Assembly (NCBI GenBank): GCA_039704465.1
Contig: JASFAU010000020.1
Coordinates: 558,001 to 622,000, forward strand
Reading direction: 5' to 3'
Length of the DNA stretch: 64,000 nucleotides
Source of the DNA: Plasmodiophora brassicae
Taxonomy: Eukaryota; Endomyxa; Phytomyxea; Plasmodiophorida; Plasmodiophoridae
The position numbers and the translations under genes are program-made. Within the stretch, counting starts at the first letter, position 1; every line of letters starts with the position of its first letter. The notes under the pieces were generated by a model. It searched no databases. It saw only the letters and a list, made by a program, of their open reading frames with translations, and was not told where the DNA came from. Positions 22,701 through 34,000 of the stretch are shown here, piece by piece.

Positions 22701-25700
22701 CGTACAGCTCCCCCATCGTTATGCATTTCGGGTTCAGCACGTGCGTGAAGATGTTCGCATACGTCGACGACGACGGGTTCTGTTAGGGGTAGGCAATCAG
22801 GGCGACGAGCAGGCCAGGCGAGACGCGCACACACAGCGACGTACTTTGGATTTCAACGACGTCATGGCCTTCACCAGCGCCCGATAGCATTCGGACTTGG
22901 CCGACCCGGTCGGCCCGACCAGCATGACACCGAACCGGACGTTGAACGTGTCGAACAGCTGGATGATCTTCTTCGTGAACGCCGGCACGACCTGCAGCCA
23001 CATTGCTGTCACACATTGCTGTGGAACGCGCGCGTCAGTCGCACGAGCCCCGCCGTCGCCCCCGTACACCGTCGGCCGACCTCGATCTCGACTTTCAGGT
23101 CGCCGTAGTCGGCGTCCGGTAGGGCAGTGCCCGGGAACAGGTCCTGGACGATCGCGCCGAACAGCGGCAGGTCGTCCGACAGGAACTTCGGCACGTTCGA
23201 GTCGCTGCACGCGGAACAGCACGTTACGCACCGTGACCTGGTGGTGGGCGCACACGTACCGCATGGCGCGAATCAGGACGGCGTCCTCGTTCAGGTTCGG
23301 CTGCGAGCGTTTCAGGGCGCCGGCCATGACGAGGACGGATTTGACGGCGCGCATGCCGAAGTCGTAATGGTCCTGCTGGCTGAGCTGCTCCGAGCTGAGC
23401 TTGTACAGCTTGACCATCTTCTTCGACAGGACCTGCGCCGTGTCGAACCCTTCGGCGAACAGCATGATCTCGGCGATCAGCGCGTAGTCCGGGATCATCA
23501 TGGCGACCGGGCGGAACAGGACCTTGAGGTTGTCGGGCAGCTCCGTCCGGCCGGCGTACCCGGGGTTCATCGTGATCATCACGCCGCAGTTGGGTTTCAA
23601 CGCGATCGTCCGGTCCATGAACAGGAACTCGCTCGCCGACTGCAGCAGCGCCTGGCGGATCTGCAGGAGCTGCTGGGCGATCACAGACAGCACCTCGATG
23701 TCGATGCGGTTGAACTCGTCCAGGCAGGCCCAGGCGCCGCTCTGGGCGAGGCCCGAGAACAGTTTCCCCATCATCTGCCCCCCGCGCGTTCAGCACGCGC
23801 ACGCGACGTTCGCAGGAGGGCGGTGGCGGTCCATACCTTGTAGTCGATCTGGTCCGAGCAATTGAACACGACACACTGCGTGCCGAGCGCCTTGGCCAGG
23901 TCCTTGACCGATTCGGTCTTCCCCGTGCCGGCCGGCCCTGCCGGCGAGCAGCCCAGCTTGATGTGCAACGCGCCCGTGATCGTCATCCAGCACCTGTACA
24001 GGCCGCCAAACGGAGCTGTGGATCCCAACCCCGAATGGCATCGTGCCAGGCGCTTACCGATCCGTTAACGGCGTGATGACCAGACGCGACGTCACGCCCA
24101 TGTACTCGTAGCCGTAGTCGAACTGGGCGTTGACCTGCCGGACGGCACAGTCGTCCCTGTCGACGTCCCAGTAGAACCTGGCAGGCGTCAGCACACGAAC
24201 CGCGTCCGCGTTATTCCAATCCAGTGCCCGGACCGAAGTTGCTGCTGCCAGCGGAAGTCGTTGTTGCTGTCGACGGCATTGTCCAGCAGGGATTTGACGA
24301 CGTCGCGCGCGTGCACGTCCGTCGTGACCAGGGCGACGACCTTCTGCCGATCGATCGACGACAGGTCCAGGCGGACGAGTTTCGTCAGCTGCGCCAGCTG
24401 CTTGACCTGCGTGTCGTACCAGGCGCGCATGGACGCCACGGGCGCCTCGCTACGAAGCGCCTGCTCGCAGCCGCGCGCCCAGGCGATCTGCGACACGGTC
24501 ATGACGACCTGGCCGAACTGCCGCAGGACCCATTCGGAGCGCTCCGTGTCGTCGTAGTCGATCACGCCCTGCTTCATGAACTTGTGCAGGCTCTTGACCA
24601 TGTCGGTCTCCAGGGCGCACAGCCACAGCTCCACGCTGCCCCTGGCCTTCAGGTTCTTCCCTATCATCATCGTAACCGGGTCAGCCAAACGCGCGCGGAT
24701 GGTCACAGCGGCACCCTACCCAGCGGGACACGTTCGCCCTCGGACGAGTTCATGGCGAGGATGTCGGTGGACTTCGGGTCCTTGCCAAAGTCCAGGCTGA
24801 CGATGTTGTCGAAGCACTTCCGCAGGTGGGGTTGCACGGCGCGGACGTTCTTCGACTGGGCGAGGATCTCGAGGAGCTCGTCGTTGGACAGGAAGTAGAA
24901 CCTCGGGAAGCTCTGCCGCTTCGTCTCCAGGTAGTCCTCCAGGCGCTTCTCGATCCGGTCCAGCGTCGCGTTGTGCTGCTGGAGCGTCTCGCGCAGCCCC
25001 GGGTACGACGTCGCCGCCTTCAGCGCGTTCGGGTCGTCCGCCGTCCTCTTCATGATCTCGTGCCACGACTTGTTGACGATCATGAACAGCTTCGAGTCCT
25101 CGGGGAGCTGCCGAACGATGTCCTGGGCGGAGAAGATCGTCTCCAGGTACCGCCATTTGCGCTGGCACGTGATCCATTCGTCGATGATCTCCTGGAACAG
25201 CAGCAGCTTCCTGTTCCACTCCTGGACCGTCTTCCGGATCGGCTCCACGTACCGCGACCCGCTGATCGTGTTGATGGACACCAGCGACTCGTCCAGGCTC
25301 GCGATGATGTCCTCCAGCGACCCCAGGATCCAGACATCCTTCTGGTCCTTGTACGGCACCAGGTTGAAGTCCAGGTCCTTCCACGTGTTCACGACCTGGT
25401 GGAGCGCGACACGTGTGAGCGTTATCGCACGAGGAGGAGTAGGCGCGGGCACACCTTGTCGAGCATGGCACTGAGGCCGGCCTCCTGCACGGCCTTGACC
25501 GAGATGGCGTTGATGGACGCGCCGTGTTTCATGGCATCGATATCGATGAGGGTACCTGCGACAACGGCAACGACGACGACGGGTCAGCGCACAGCAGACG
25601 CGATTCGAACCGGAGCGCGCGCGTTCACCGAGCGTGAACTCAGGGTCGGCCGGGATGTCGTAGTTGATCAGCTGCTGGATCTCGGCCCAGTGCCGGTCGG

Positions 25701-28543
25701 CGAGCGACGCGTTGCGCAGGTCGACGACGATCGGCATCGCCTTCTGGAAGGCGATCACCGCCGATTTGAAGATCGGCACGACCGGGTTGCCCTCCAGCAT
25801 GCGGGATGCCTTCATCGCCGTCTTCAGGAAGCGCTTCAGCTCGTCGGCGATGGCGTCGACGTCGACGTCGGCGAACTTCCGCTGCTTCCACGTGTCGGTC
25901 TTGGCGCGCCAGTCGGCCATCGCCTTGAACAGGTCGACCTTGACGTCCATGTCCTGGCGGACGGCGTCCATCTGCTCGAACTGGGTGATCTCGACCTCGA
26001 GCACCTCCTGGTAGTACTGGTACTTCCTCGACAGGGCTTCCAGGCGCGTCAGCTCGGCGTTCTGCGCCTCGACGAACCTGAGGACGTCGTCGACGGACGC
26101 CATCGGGTCGGACAGGCACGGGTCGTTCAGCCGGTCCTCGACCTTGGCGACGTTCTTGACCAGGATCGGGATTTCCGTCTGCAACTCCTTCGAGAACCGC
26201 GAGATGTTGTCCTCGATGGAAGCCTCGGCCAGCTGGACCGTCGTCTTCAGCGTCTGCCTCGTCTGCGCCAGCTTGTCGAAGATGGCGCCGTCGCCGTCCG
26301 GCACGCGAATCGCGTGCTCCTCGATCAGGCCGTACATCGCCAGGATCGCCTGGAACTCGTCGTCCAGCACGTCGGCGTGCTCGTTCGCCCGCGTCAGGTG
26401 CGCCATGAAGGCGACGAAGTCGTCGACCGAGTCCGGGATCTTGCTGATGTCCGCGTGGTACGCCCGCAGCGTCTCCAGCAGCTGCGCCGACTTGTCCCTG
26501 GCCAGCACCGGCAGCACGTTCTGCACGTCCGCCAGGCGCGCCTCGGGCGCCGGCAGCAGCACCTTCTTCAGGTTCTCCGACTCCACCCGAATGATGCCGA
26601 CCTCGCTGCGCAACGCGAACCGTCAGCCGCTTCCGCGTGGCGCCACGCCCCGCACCGACCTGCTCAGGGGCATCGCCTGGAACGACGCGATCTGCCCGGT
26701 GAACGTGTCGATGAGGTCGGCGAACGCCTGGACCTGGGCGTCCTTGAACGCCTGCAGGTCGAGCTGCGGTTCGAGGTAGATCTTCAGGAACGGGTCCAGC
26801 GTGCGCGTGAACTCGCGCGCGCCCTGGAACGCCACCGCCATCGCCGTCTGGATCCCGTTCAACGACGCCTGGAAGTCGCGGTCGGACGCCACGATCGACT
26901 GCAACGCGTTCTCGTCGTCGGCGTCCTCCCCGGCGCCTCCGTTATCGTCGGCATGCGTCTGCGTGTACTGCTGCAGGTCGTGCTCGTTGATCAAACGCGC
27001 CGAGTTCATGGCCACCTACAGCGCTGCGGTTTCAATCCCTCGCTGTCTCTCCAGCGGCACCAACCGCGGCGCGTGCACACCTTGACGGCCTCGGCGACAG
27101 TGGTTTGCAATGCGGATTGAAACTCAGCTAACGACGGCTTGAACGTGAACTGGTCGCCGTCGACGAGGACCTCGACGGAGAAGATCGGTTCGGGTTTCGA
27201 GGCGCCAACACCGGCGCCCAGCGCATCGGCGGCGGCGTCGTCCGGCGCCCGGTCGCCCTCGTCCCCAGTGGACATCGCGTTGTCCGGATGGACGTCCTGC
27301 AGCGCGTCCCACAGCTGCTTCGTACAGTGCTTCGACAGCGTCACGAGCGTGTCGATCAGGAAGTAGTCGGCCAGCTTGATGAACTTGGTCAGCTTCCGGC
27401 ATTCCGACCGGATCGCGGCACGCTCCGCGTGCGATATCTAAACAATCAGCGACGCCGTGCCACCACAGGTGCTCTGGACGAACCTTGACGGTCGCGTCGA
27501 TCGCCTCGTGGTGCGCTTCGCCGCCGTGCGCCTGGCGGAACCCGTTCTGGATCAGGAACTCGTTCAGGTCTTGGTCGCAGGCGGTGGCGACGGTGTGGTG
27601 CGCCGAATCATGCAACGTCTGCAATTGCTGGCGCACCGCCTCCAGGCGCTTCGCCTGGTTCGCGGCGAACTCTGGCAGCGCCACCGTCGTCCACCGATCC
27701 ACCTAACGCGACGCGTCAGGCATCGCAACGGTCAAGGACGCCGCGCTGGCCCGACGTGGAATAGGTCCAGGCTGGACACCTCGACGAGCGTCTCGCGGAG
27801 CCTCAGCAGGGGGTCCCGAAGGTGGTCGTTCAGGATGAGGAGGTTGTCGACGAGGACGCCCTGGCACTTGGCGGTCTTCGTGCTGCGGATGTGCTTCTTC
27901 CAGTAGAAGAACGCCTTCCACATGCGGAACTGGGCAAAGAACCGGATCCGCATGATCCGGCTGAACAGGAAGTACTCGCGCTCCCATTGACCTTTGGCGC
28001 GTGCCCACTGTCTGTTAGTCGTACGAGCAGCCGCGTCCATCGGTGACCCTCACCGAGGTGGTCAAACGTGGTCTCGCCATGGAAGAAATGTGTGATGCCC
28101 GACCGGGACATGGTGTAGTACTCGTCGGGGTTGATCTGTGTGTGGTCGACGACCTGCAGGTCGTAGGGCCCCCGGGCGGTTAAATACACGAACCGATCCG
28201 TGTTCGGGTTGGCGATCACTTCGTCGATGAACGCGAACGGCGACGTCGCTTCCGGGGCCGGCCGCTGTGCCTTCCTGCCGGGTCCCGCCCTCTCCTTGTC
28301 GTTCCCTTTCGCTTGAGCGGATCGTTGCTGCTGATTCGTCTGCCCTACGGAGGGGGTCCCGACTTCGCCGAATCGTTTCAGGGCCGGGGCAGGCGGCGGC
28401 GATGCGGCTCTGGGCGAGCGCCCCGATTGCGCATGTTGCTCGCGCCTGGCCGCCTTGATGGGAGGGATCCCGATCGGGGACGGCCCGCCTTGACGCACGA
28501 GGCGCGCTCGCAGGGAACGCTGCAACGCCTGGCTGTCGTCCAT
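13708..28543 (-). CDS. Axonemal dynein heavy chain, inner-arm (DNAH6-like) type
   Basis: One multi-exon gene of roughly 30 exons and about 4,400 residues, from Met at 28543 to TAA at 13708-13710. The first intron is clear (27992-28053, joining FDHLG to QWEREYF). The N-terminal tail contains WEREYFLF and [10 protein letters not shown], best matched by DNAH6-like chains. The motor has four P-loops: AAA1 GPAGTGKTE (about 23920), AAA2 GPTGSAKSE (about 22905), AAA3 GVTGVGKS (about 21350) and AAA4 GVGGSGKQS (about 20170). AAA1 Walker B is CLDEFNRID (about 23720). The coiled-coil stalk with microtubule-binding tip lies at about 18300-19300. The C-terminal domain has [10 protein letters not shown] and ends [14 protein letters not shown]. 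It drives microtubule sliding in cilia and is ATP-dependent through AAA1. No break was seen. Subfamily assignment is by motif resemblance only. Confidence 0.9.
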
Positions 28544-28886
28544 AACGACCAGGCTCTGGCGCCCGCACCTTGTGTAAGGACCAGCCAGGGAAGAGTCCCC
28601 GCCCACACCACCCACATGGGCTACACCGATGCCAGTCACACAGGATACCTTCGTCATTTCGCGACCCGGAAGACGTCGCCGGCCTGCAACCCGCGCGCGG
28701 CTATTGTTGGATTCGGAGGTTCGGGCCCCCCTTTTTCTTGCACGTCCTGCTGTTCCGACCCGATTGTTGTTCGTGCGCGTGACTTGTCCATCGGTGGGCA
28801 CCGTGTCCAGGATGGCAGAGGGTATTGGCCGCAAGGTCCTGATGATCAACCGCAACCGTCCTGGTTCGTCCCCCTGCAGATTGCCG
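28544..28886. promoter_or_regulatory. Divergent intergenic region between dynein and the LRR gene
   Basis: About 340 bp separate the start codons of the dynein (-) and LRR (+) genes, so both promoters must lie here or in 5' leaders. Alternative upstream Met codons for the LRR gene exist (for example 28813), but the signal peptide begins cleanly at 28887. I see no defined promoter motif. Confidence 0.4.
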
Positions 28887-30743
28887 ATGTCGTTGCGGGT
28901 GTCAGTGCTGCTGATGCCCATTGTGCTGTGCGTGCTTCTGCCGCACGACGCCGTTGCCGACAGCGTCGACTGCTCCCCTGAGCTAGTGTACAACTGATGT
29001 CCAGCATCCTGCTTTATGAAAATATTTAAGTGCCCGTGTCCAGCGATCTGCGTAGCAACGATCTCACACATCTCACCGCCGATATGTTCGCTCGGGTCAC
29101 GAACGCGGCCCTCTTGTGGGTGCCAATTCGTTCGTCTGCCGCCGTCAACTGAAGCGCCGTCCAAGATTCTTGCAGGACAACCGGGTCACGTCGATCGAAA
29201 GGGGCGCGTTCCACGCCCTGTCGAGGCTGGCCGTCCTGTATCAGCCAGATCGTCGCCGTGTCCAGCGCACCAGCTGTTCACCTTTCATGTGCGCATAGGT
29301 CGTTGGCTGGCAACGCTATCGGGTCCATCAAACAGGGCGTGTTTGACGGAATGTCGTCGTTGACCTACTTGTATGCATATTCCGCTGCTGCGGCAAGTCG
29401 TCTTAATGTCGTCCCGGTGCGATCAACCGCCCCTGCAGATCGCTGGAACGCAACCGCGTCACATTCGTTCAGAGCGGGGCCTTCAATGGGACGTCATCGC
29501 TCACTGAGCTGTGTGTACTACTGCTGATGAATGCGCAATGAATTCCTTTTGTCGTTGACTCTGTTTCAGACACTTGTCACACAACGACATCGAGTTCGTC
29601 CACAAAGGCTCGTTCCTAGGCATGCCATCACTGGCGCTATTGTATTGTTTGCATTGTTCGGCGACCTGCCTCTGTATTGTGAACTAAACCATATTGTGCG
29701 CACAGATGGCTAGACGATAATCTCATTATGGATATTCAAGGCGGGACTTTTCAAGCATTGCCATCCCTTTCTGTACTGTAAGCGCGGCGTTTACCAGCGT
29801 CATGCGGTTTCTCATTGCATGTAGGTCGTTGATTGACAACCGCCTCGGTGCGGTGAAGAAGGGCATGTTCAATGGAATATCCACCCTGGCGTTCCTGTGT
29901 GTGCAATCATCTTTGTTCCGAGAGCAGACGGGCCACCCCGGTTTAACCTCTATGTATCGTGCACAGATGGTTAAACCAAAACCGTATCGCCGACGTTGAG
30001 AACGGCGCTCTCGATGCGATGGGATCGCTAACGGAGCTGTACGTGTGATCGAGCTGACGTCTCGCCCACGTTCCAAACGCGGGGGACCAACTGCGTTCTG
30101 TATAGACGGCTGTCCGACAACCTCATCGGAAGGATTCGGAGAGGCATGTTCTGCAGGATAACATCTTTGCTAACACTGCACGTGAACCTGTTGAACGCAT
30201 CACACACCCGTACCCTGGTGACATGCGTCGTGCACAGATGGATGGACCATAATTGCGTTTCGATTGTTGAGCAAGGAGCGTTCGATCGCCTGTCGTCGTT
30301 ACGAGAGCTGTATGCCTTGACTTGAGGTGCGCATTCGAATGCGAACAGCTGATGAACTTCGTGTACAGGGAGCTGTCTAACAACTATATCGATACGGTCG
30401 AGACTGGTGTATTTAACGGGTTATCGTCACTGGCCTTCTTGTAGGCTTTATGCGCTCTGTGATATAAGTACTGACAAACACGATATTGTATACAGGCGTT
30501 TGGCCAACAACCACATCACGTATATTGAGAAAGCGGCGTTCGACGGCATGTCGTCGCTGGGCACCTTGTGCGAGACACTCATGTTCAATCCTATTGAAGT
30601 CCACTGTTGACCATGTGTGTGCTGTCATGTGTGTTCGCAGGGTGCTTACAGGGAACCCGATATGCTATTGGCTGCATTGGTCGTACCCGGGTATAGCGGA
30701 GGCCTTATGGGGACTGCCGAATCGAACCCAGGTTATATGCTGA
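28887..30743 (+). CDS. Secreted leucine-rich-repeat protein with one repeat per 72-nt exon
   Basis: Fourteen exons give 355 residues. Exon 1 (28887-28987) encodes a signal peptide (SVLLMPIVLCVLLPHDAVA). Twelve exons of exactly 72 nt follow, starting at 29044, 29166, 29299, 29439, 29570, 29706, 29825, 29967, 30106, 30238, 30369 and 30496. Each encodes one 24-residue LRR of the pattern LxxNxIxxIxxGxFxGxxSLxxL, and every junction is in phase 2 inside the final Leu codon. The last exon (30641-30743) gives a capping segment with NPICYW and ends in Cys. Introns are about 50-75 nt. Intron 10 starts GC instead of GT (30178). There is no membrane segment, so a secreted binding protein is likely. The repeats resemble those of the receptor immediately downstream. 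Confidence 0.85.
30178..30237 (+). other. GC-AG intron in the LRR gene
   Basis: The intron between the tenth and eleventh exons of the LRR gene begins GCACGT where its siblings begin GTACGT, GTATGC or similar, and ends GTGCACAG. Both flanking exons are exactly 72 nt and keep frame only with this boundary, which supports a non-canonical GC donor rather than a misread junction. Confidence 0.65.
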
Positions 30744-31043
30744 TCCCCCGCTGATGACCAAGGAGCCTATCTGTGATACAAATACAAACACATGGTTCAC
30801 ATGCTGCTGACGAACTCGTTGTGAGGAGGTGCCCGAACCCAGGGGCCGGAGAGTCAGCTGTCATTGCTTGATCGAGCCGGGAGTCGTTAATTGGCTGCTG
30901 AAGGTCTCGATCACGTGGTGGGTCACTCGTATGGAATATGTGCAAACTCTGCTGATATCCCCGTTTGGGTCTACATATAATGGTACAGTATGGGCCCGGC
31001 CGGGACGGGACGCGATCGAATTCCGTACCCCAACCTAAACTAG
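30744..31043. other. Intergenic stretch between the LRR gene and the LRR receptor
   Basis: 300 bp without a recognisable gene. A new signal peptide at 31044 shows the two LRR-containing genes are separate. Confidence 0.45.
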
Positions 31044-34000
31044 ATGCCGACGTCGCGGATCAGGCCTGCGTCGGCGTCGTGCGCGGCGTGGCTAATCGGC
31101 TCCTGGACGGTTATTGTTCTGTGGAGCGTGGCGCACGCGTCGAACCTGTGCACCTGGTACGGGAAGGGATGCGCCGGTTCCGTCACTCTGTATGGTGACC
31201 TGCCCAATGCATCTTCTTCGTCGGTTAATGTGCATGCAGCGATGTGTCGCCATTGACAAATCTCACCGGCGCGATCAACTCGACCTGGTTTTCGACTTTG
31301 CCAAACGTTGGCAACATTCAATTCTTGTACGGCCACGTCACGGTTGCAGAGCAACGCGCGCTCACAGTACTAATATGCATTGCAGAAGTATCCATCACAA
31401 CCCCGGCATCACTTCCATCACGACGGGTGCTTTCGACTCGATGCCGTTGCTTCAGATAATGTATATCAGGGCCCGCGCGAGAGAGCGCTGCCGAGTGTGA
31501 CCGAATCGATCGTGTGCCCAACAGAAACGTCGGCTCGGACTCGATCACAACAGTCCAGATCGGTGTGTTCAATACGTTAACATCATTGCAGCAACTGTCT
31601 GCCAGATTACGTATGCCGCTCTGTGCCACCGCTGCGTCTGACGCGTTCTGGGCCGCAGGATTATCTCTGGCAACAAGATCACGCAAGCGATAGCGACCGG
31701 CGCACTGCCCGTGTCATTGCAGAGCCTGTCGGTGATTGCACGTTGTGGCAGCCACACCGAACCGGTCGACACCCACTGACCCGCTCGTACAGGGTCGTCT
31801 CGAACAACCAAATACCGTCGATCACGGCCGGGTCCCTCGACGCGCTAACGGCGTTGACTCAGCTGTGAGGAAATGTCGAGGCACAGTACTGGGTTTGGCT
31901 CTGGCTAATTGACGTACTGGCGCCTCCTACAGGTGGTTTAGCGCCAACTCCTTACAGACCGTGCCTTCGAACGCGTTCAGGTACTTAACGGGCCTGACGC
32001 AACTGGACCTGGGTGGCAACGTCATTACGGGGCTTCCACTGGGCGTCTTCGACACACTGACAAGGCTCCAGACTCTGTATGCTACCTCCACGACGTGATT
32101 TGGGGCGAAGCGTCGGCTGAGGCTCCCCGCCCAGGTATATCTGGAACAACAAGTTGACGTCGTTGAACGCGAACCTTTTCGCAATGCTGACACGGCTGAC
32201 ATCGCTGTATGGAATACGGCGCTTGGGTCGTGGCCATATGGAACTGATCATGTGGGCGTATTTGCTAATTAGTGGTATCAACCAGAATCCGTCCATTGCG
32301 TCGCTGGACCTGTATTTGTTCCAGAACTTGACCTCGTATTCTACGTCAGGCAACCTGTACCAAGCGATAAGACGGTTCCGGTGCACAGTCTTGACCTTGC
32401 GGATAGGGATCTCAACTGGCAGATGACCGCGCTGACATGCGTTCCGCTGCCGCCACCGGTGAACTTCACCAAAGGAGGTGGCTCATACGCTGTCGGCAGT
32501 CGACCATACTGCCCTGCACCAACACCTGCACCAACACCAAGTCCCAGACCGTCAACACGGAAACCAACTATTAAGCCCAGCACAAGGCGACCTACTACCA
32601 AGCGACCTACCACGAGACGACCTACCACGGGACGACCTACTACGAGACGACCGACCACGAGGCGGCCTACTACAAAGCGATCTACTACAAGACGACCTAC
32701 TACGAAACGGCCTACTACGAGGCGGCCTACCTCAGGTCGACCTACCACGAGACGACCTACCACGATACGTCTTACTACGAGAGGTCCAACTACGAGACGA
32801 CCTACGACGAGGCGTCCAACTACGCGGCAACCCACTTCGAGGCGGCACACTACGAGGCGACCTACCACGAGACGACCCACCACGAGACGATCTACCACAA
32901 AACGTCCAACCACGATGCGACCTACCACGAGGCGTCCAACTACGAGGCGACCCACTTCGAGGAGGCCCACTACGAGGCGACCCACTACAAGACGACCCAC
33001 TGCGAATCGAATTACTACGAGGCGACCTACCTCAAGACGACCTACTACGAAAAGACCTACCACGAGACGACCTACCACCAGGCCATCTACTTCAAGGCGG
33101 CCTACTACAGGACGAGGTCCAACTACAAGACCACCGACTACGCAGCGATCCACTTCAAGGCGACCTACTTCAAGGCGACCTACTTCAAGATGGCCTACTA
33201 CAAAACCTACCGCAGGATCACCTTCTACGAGACGACCTACTACGAGACGACCAACCACGGGACGACCTACTACGTGGCGACCTACCACGAGACGGCCTAC
33301 GACGAGGCGTGCGACTACGAGACGACCTACCACAAGACGACCTACTACGAGCCGGTCTGCCACGCGGCAACCTACTATGAGACGACCTACTACGGAACGA
33401 CCTACCACGAGACGACCTTCCACGAGTCGACCATCCACAAGACGACCATACGCAAAGCGCTCAAGCACAAGGCACCCTACCACACGACAACCAAGCACAA
33501 TACGATCGACGACAAGGCCGCCCGCGACAACGCATCCAGCAACCTCGAGACGACTCACGTCAGTAAATCATCCAGCAAGCAGGCGTCCAAGTACCGCACG
33601 GCGACAGGGTCCGACCACCAGACGGTCCACCAGGCCGACGACAAAGCACCTGGCAGCGACACATCAGACGCCAAGCCACTCGACGACGTCAAGACATCCG
33701 AGTACATCAAGACGCCCGACGACAGTAGGAGGGCAAACAACAACGAGACGCCCAACGGGAGGTAAGATCAACATGACGACTATCGGCGGAACGGGGAAGC
33801 CTAATACGAGCAGCAGCCCGACTAACACGTGCCTCGACTCGTGTAACCGGCCGGGGCGTCTCGCCGGTGACAAGTTCGCCATTCTGGGTTCGCCTACAAG
33901 AGCCCCCGCTGCTGGATCCTGCCCAGCCCCTGGCGCTGTATGCCAGGATCCCGCCAGCCGCCGTCGACCGGCGCCTGGTGACAACGTCATGGCACTGTGA

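Noticed and set aside
24826..27120. 764-residue plus-strand frame
   Set aside because: Shadow of the dynein tail on the minus strand, rich in Arg, Leu, Val and His with no domain.
28813..28886. Upstream Met for the LRR gene
   Set aside because: It would place a charged, non-signal leader before a perfect signal peptide starting at 28887.
32541..33480. CRISPR-like array
   Set aside because: Units are contiguous 18-bp coding repeats with no unique spacers, in a eukaryotic gene.
32341..33558. 405-residue minus-strand frame of VVGRL repeats
   Set aside because: It is the reverse complement of the Thr-Arg-Pro stalk repeat, open only because the 18-bp unit lacks stops in that frame.
33190..33765. 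Alternative plus frame YETTYYETT through the first stalk
   Set aside because: It is another reading of the same 18-bp unit. The TTRRPT frame is the one continuous with the LRR exon and with the homologous stalk in the second receptor.
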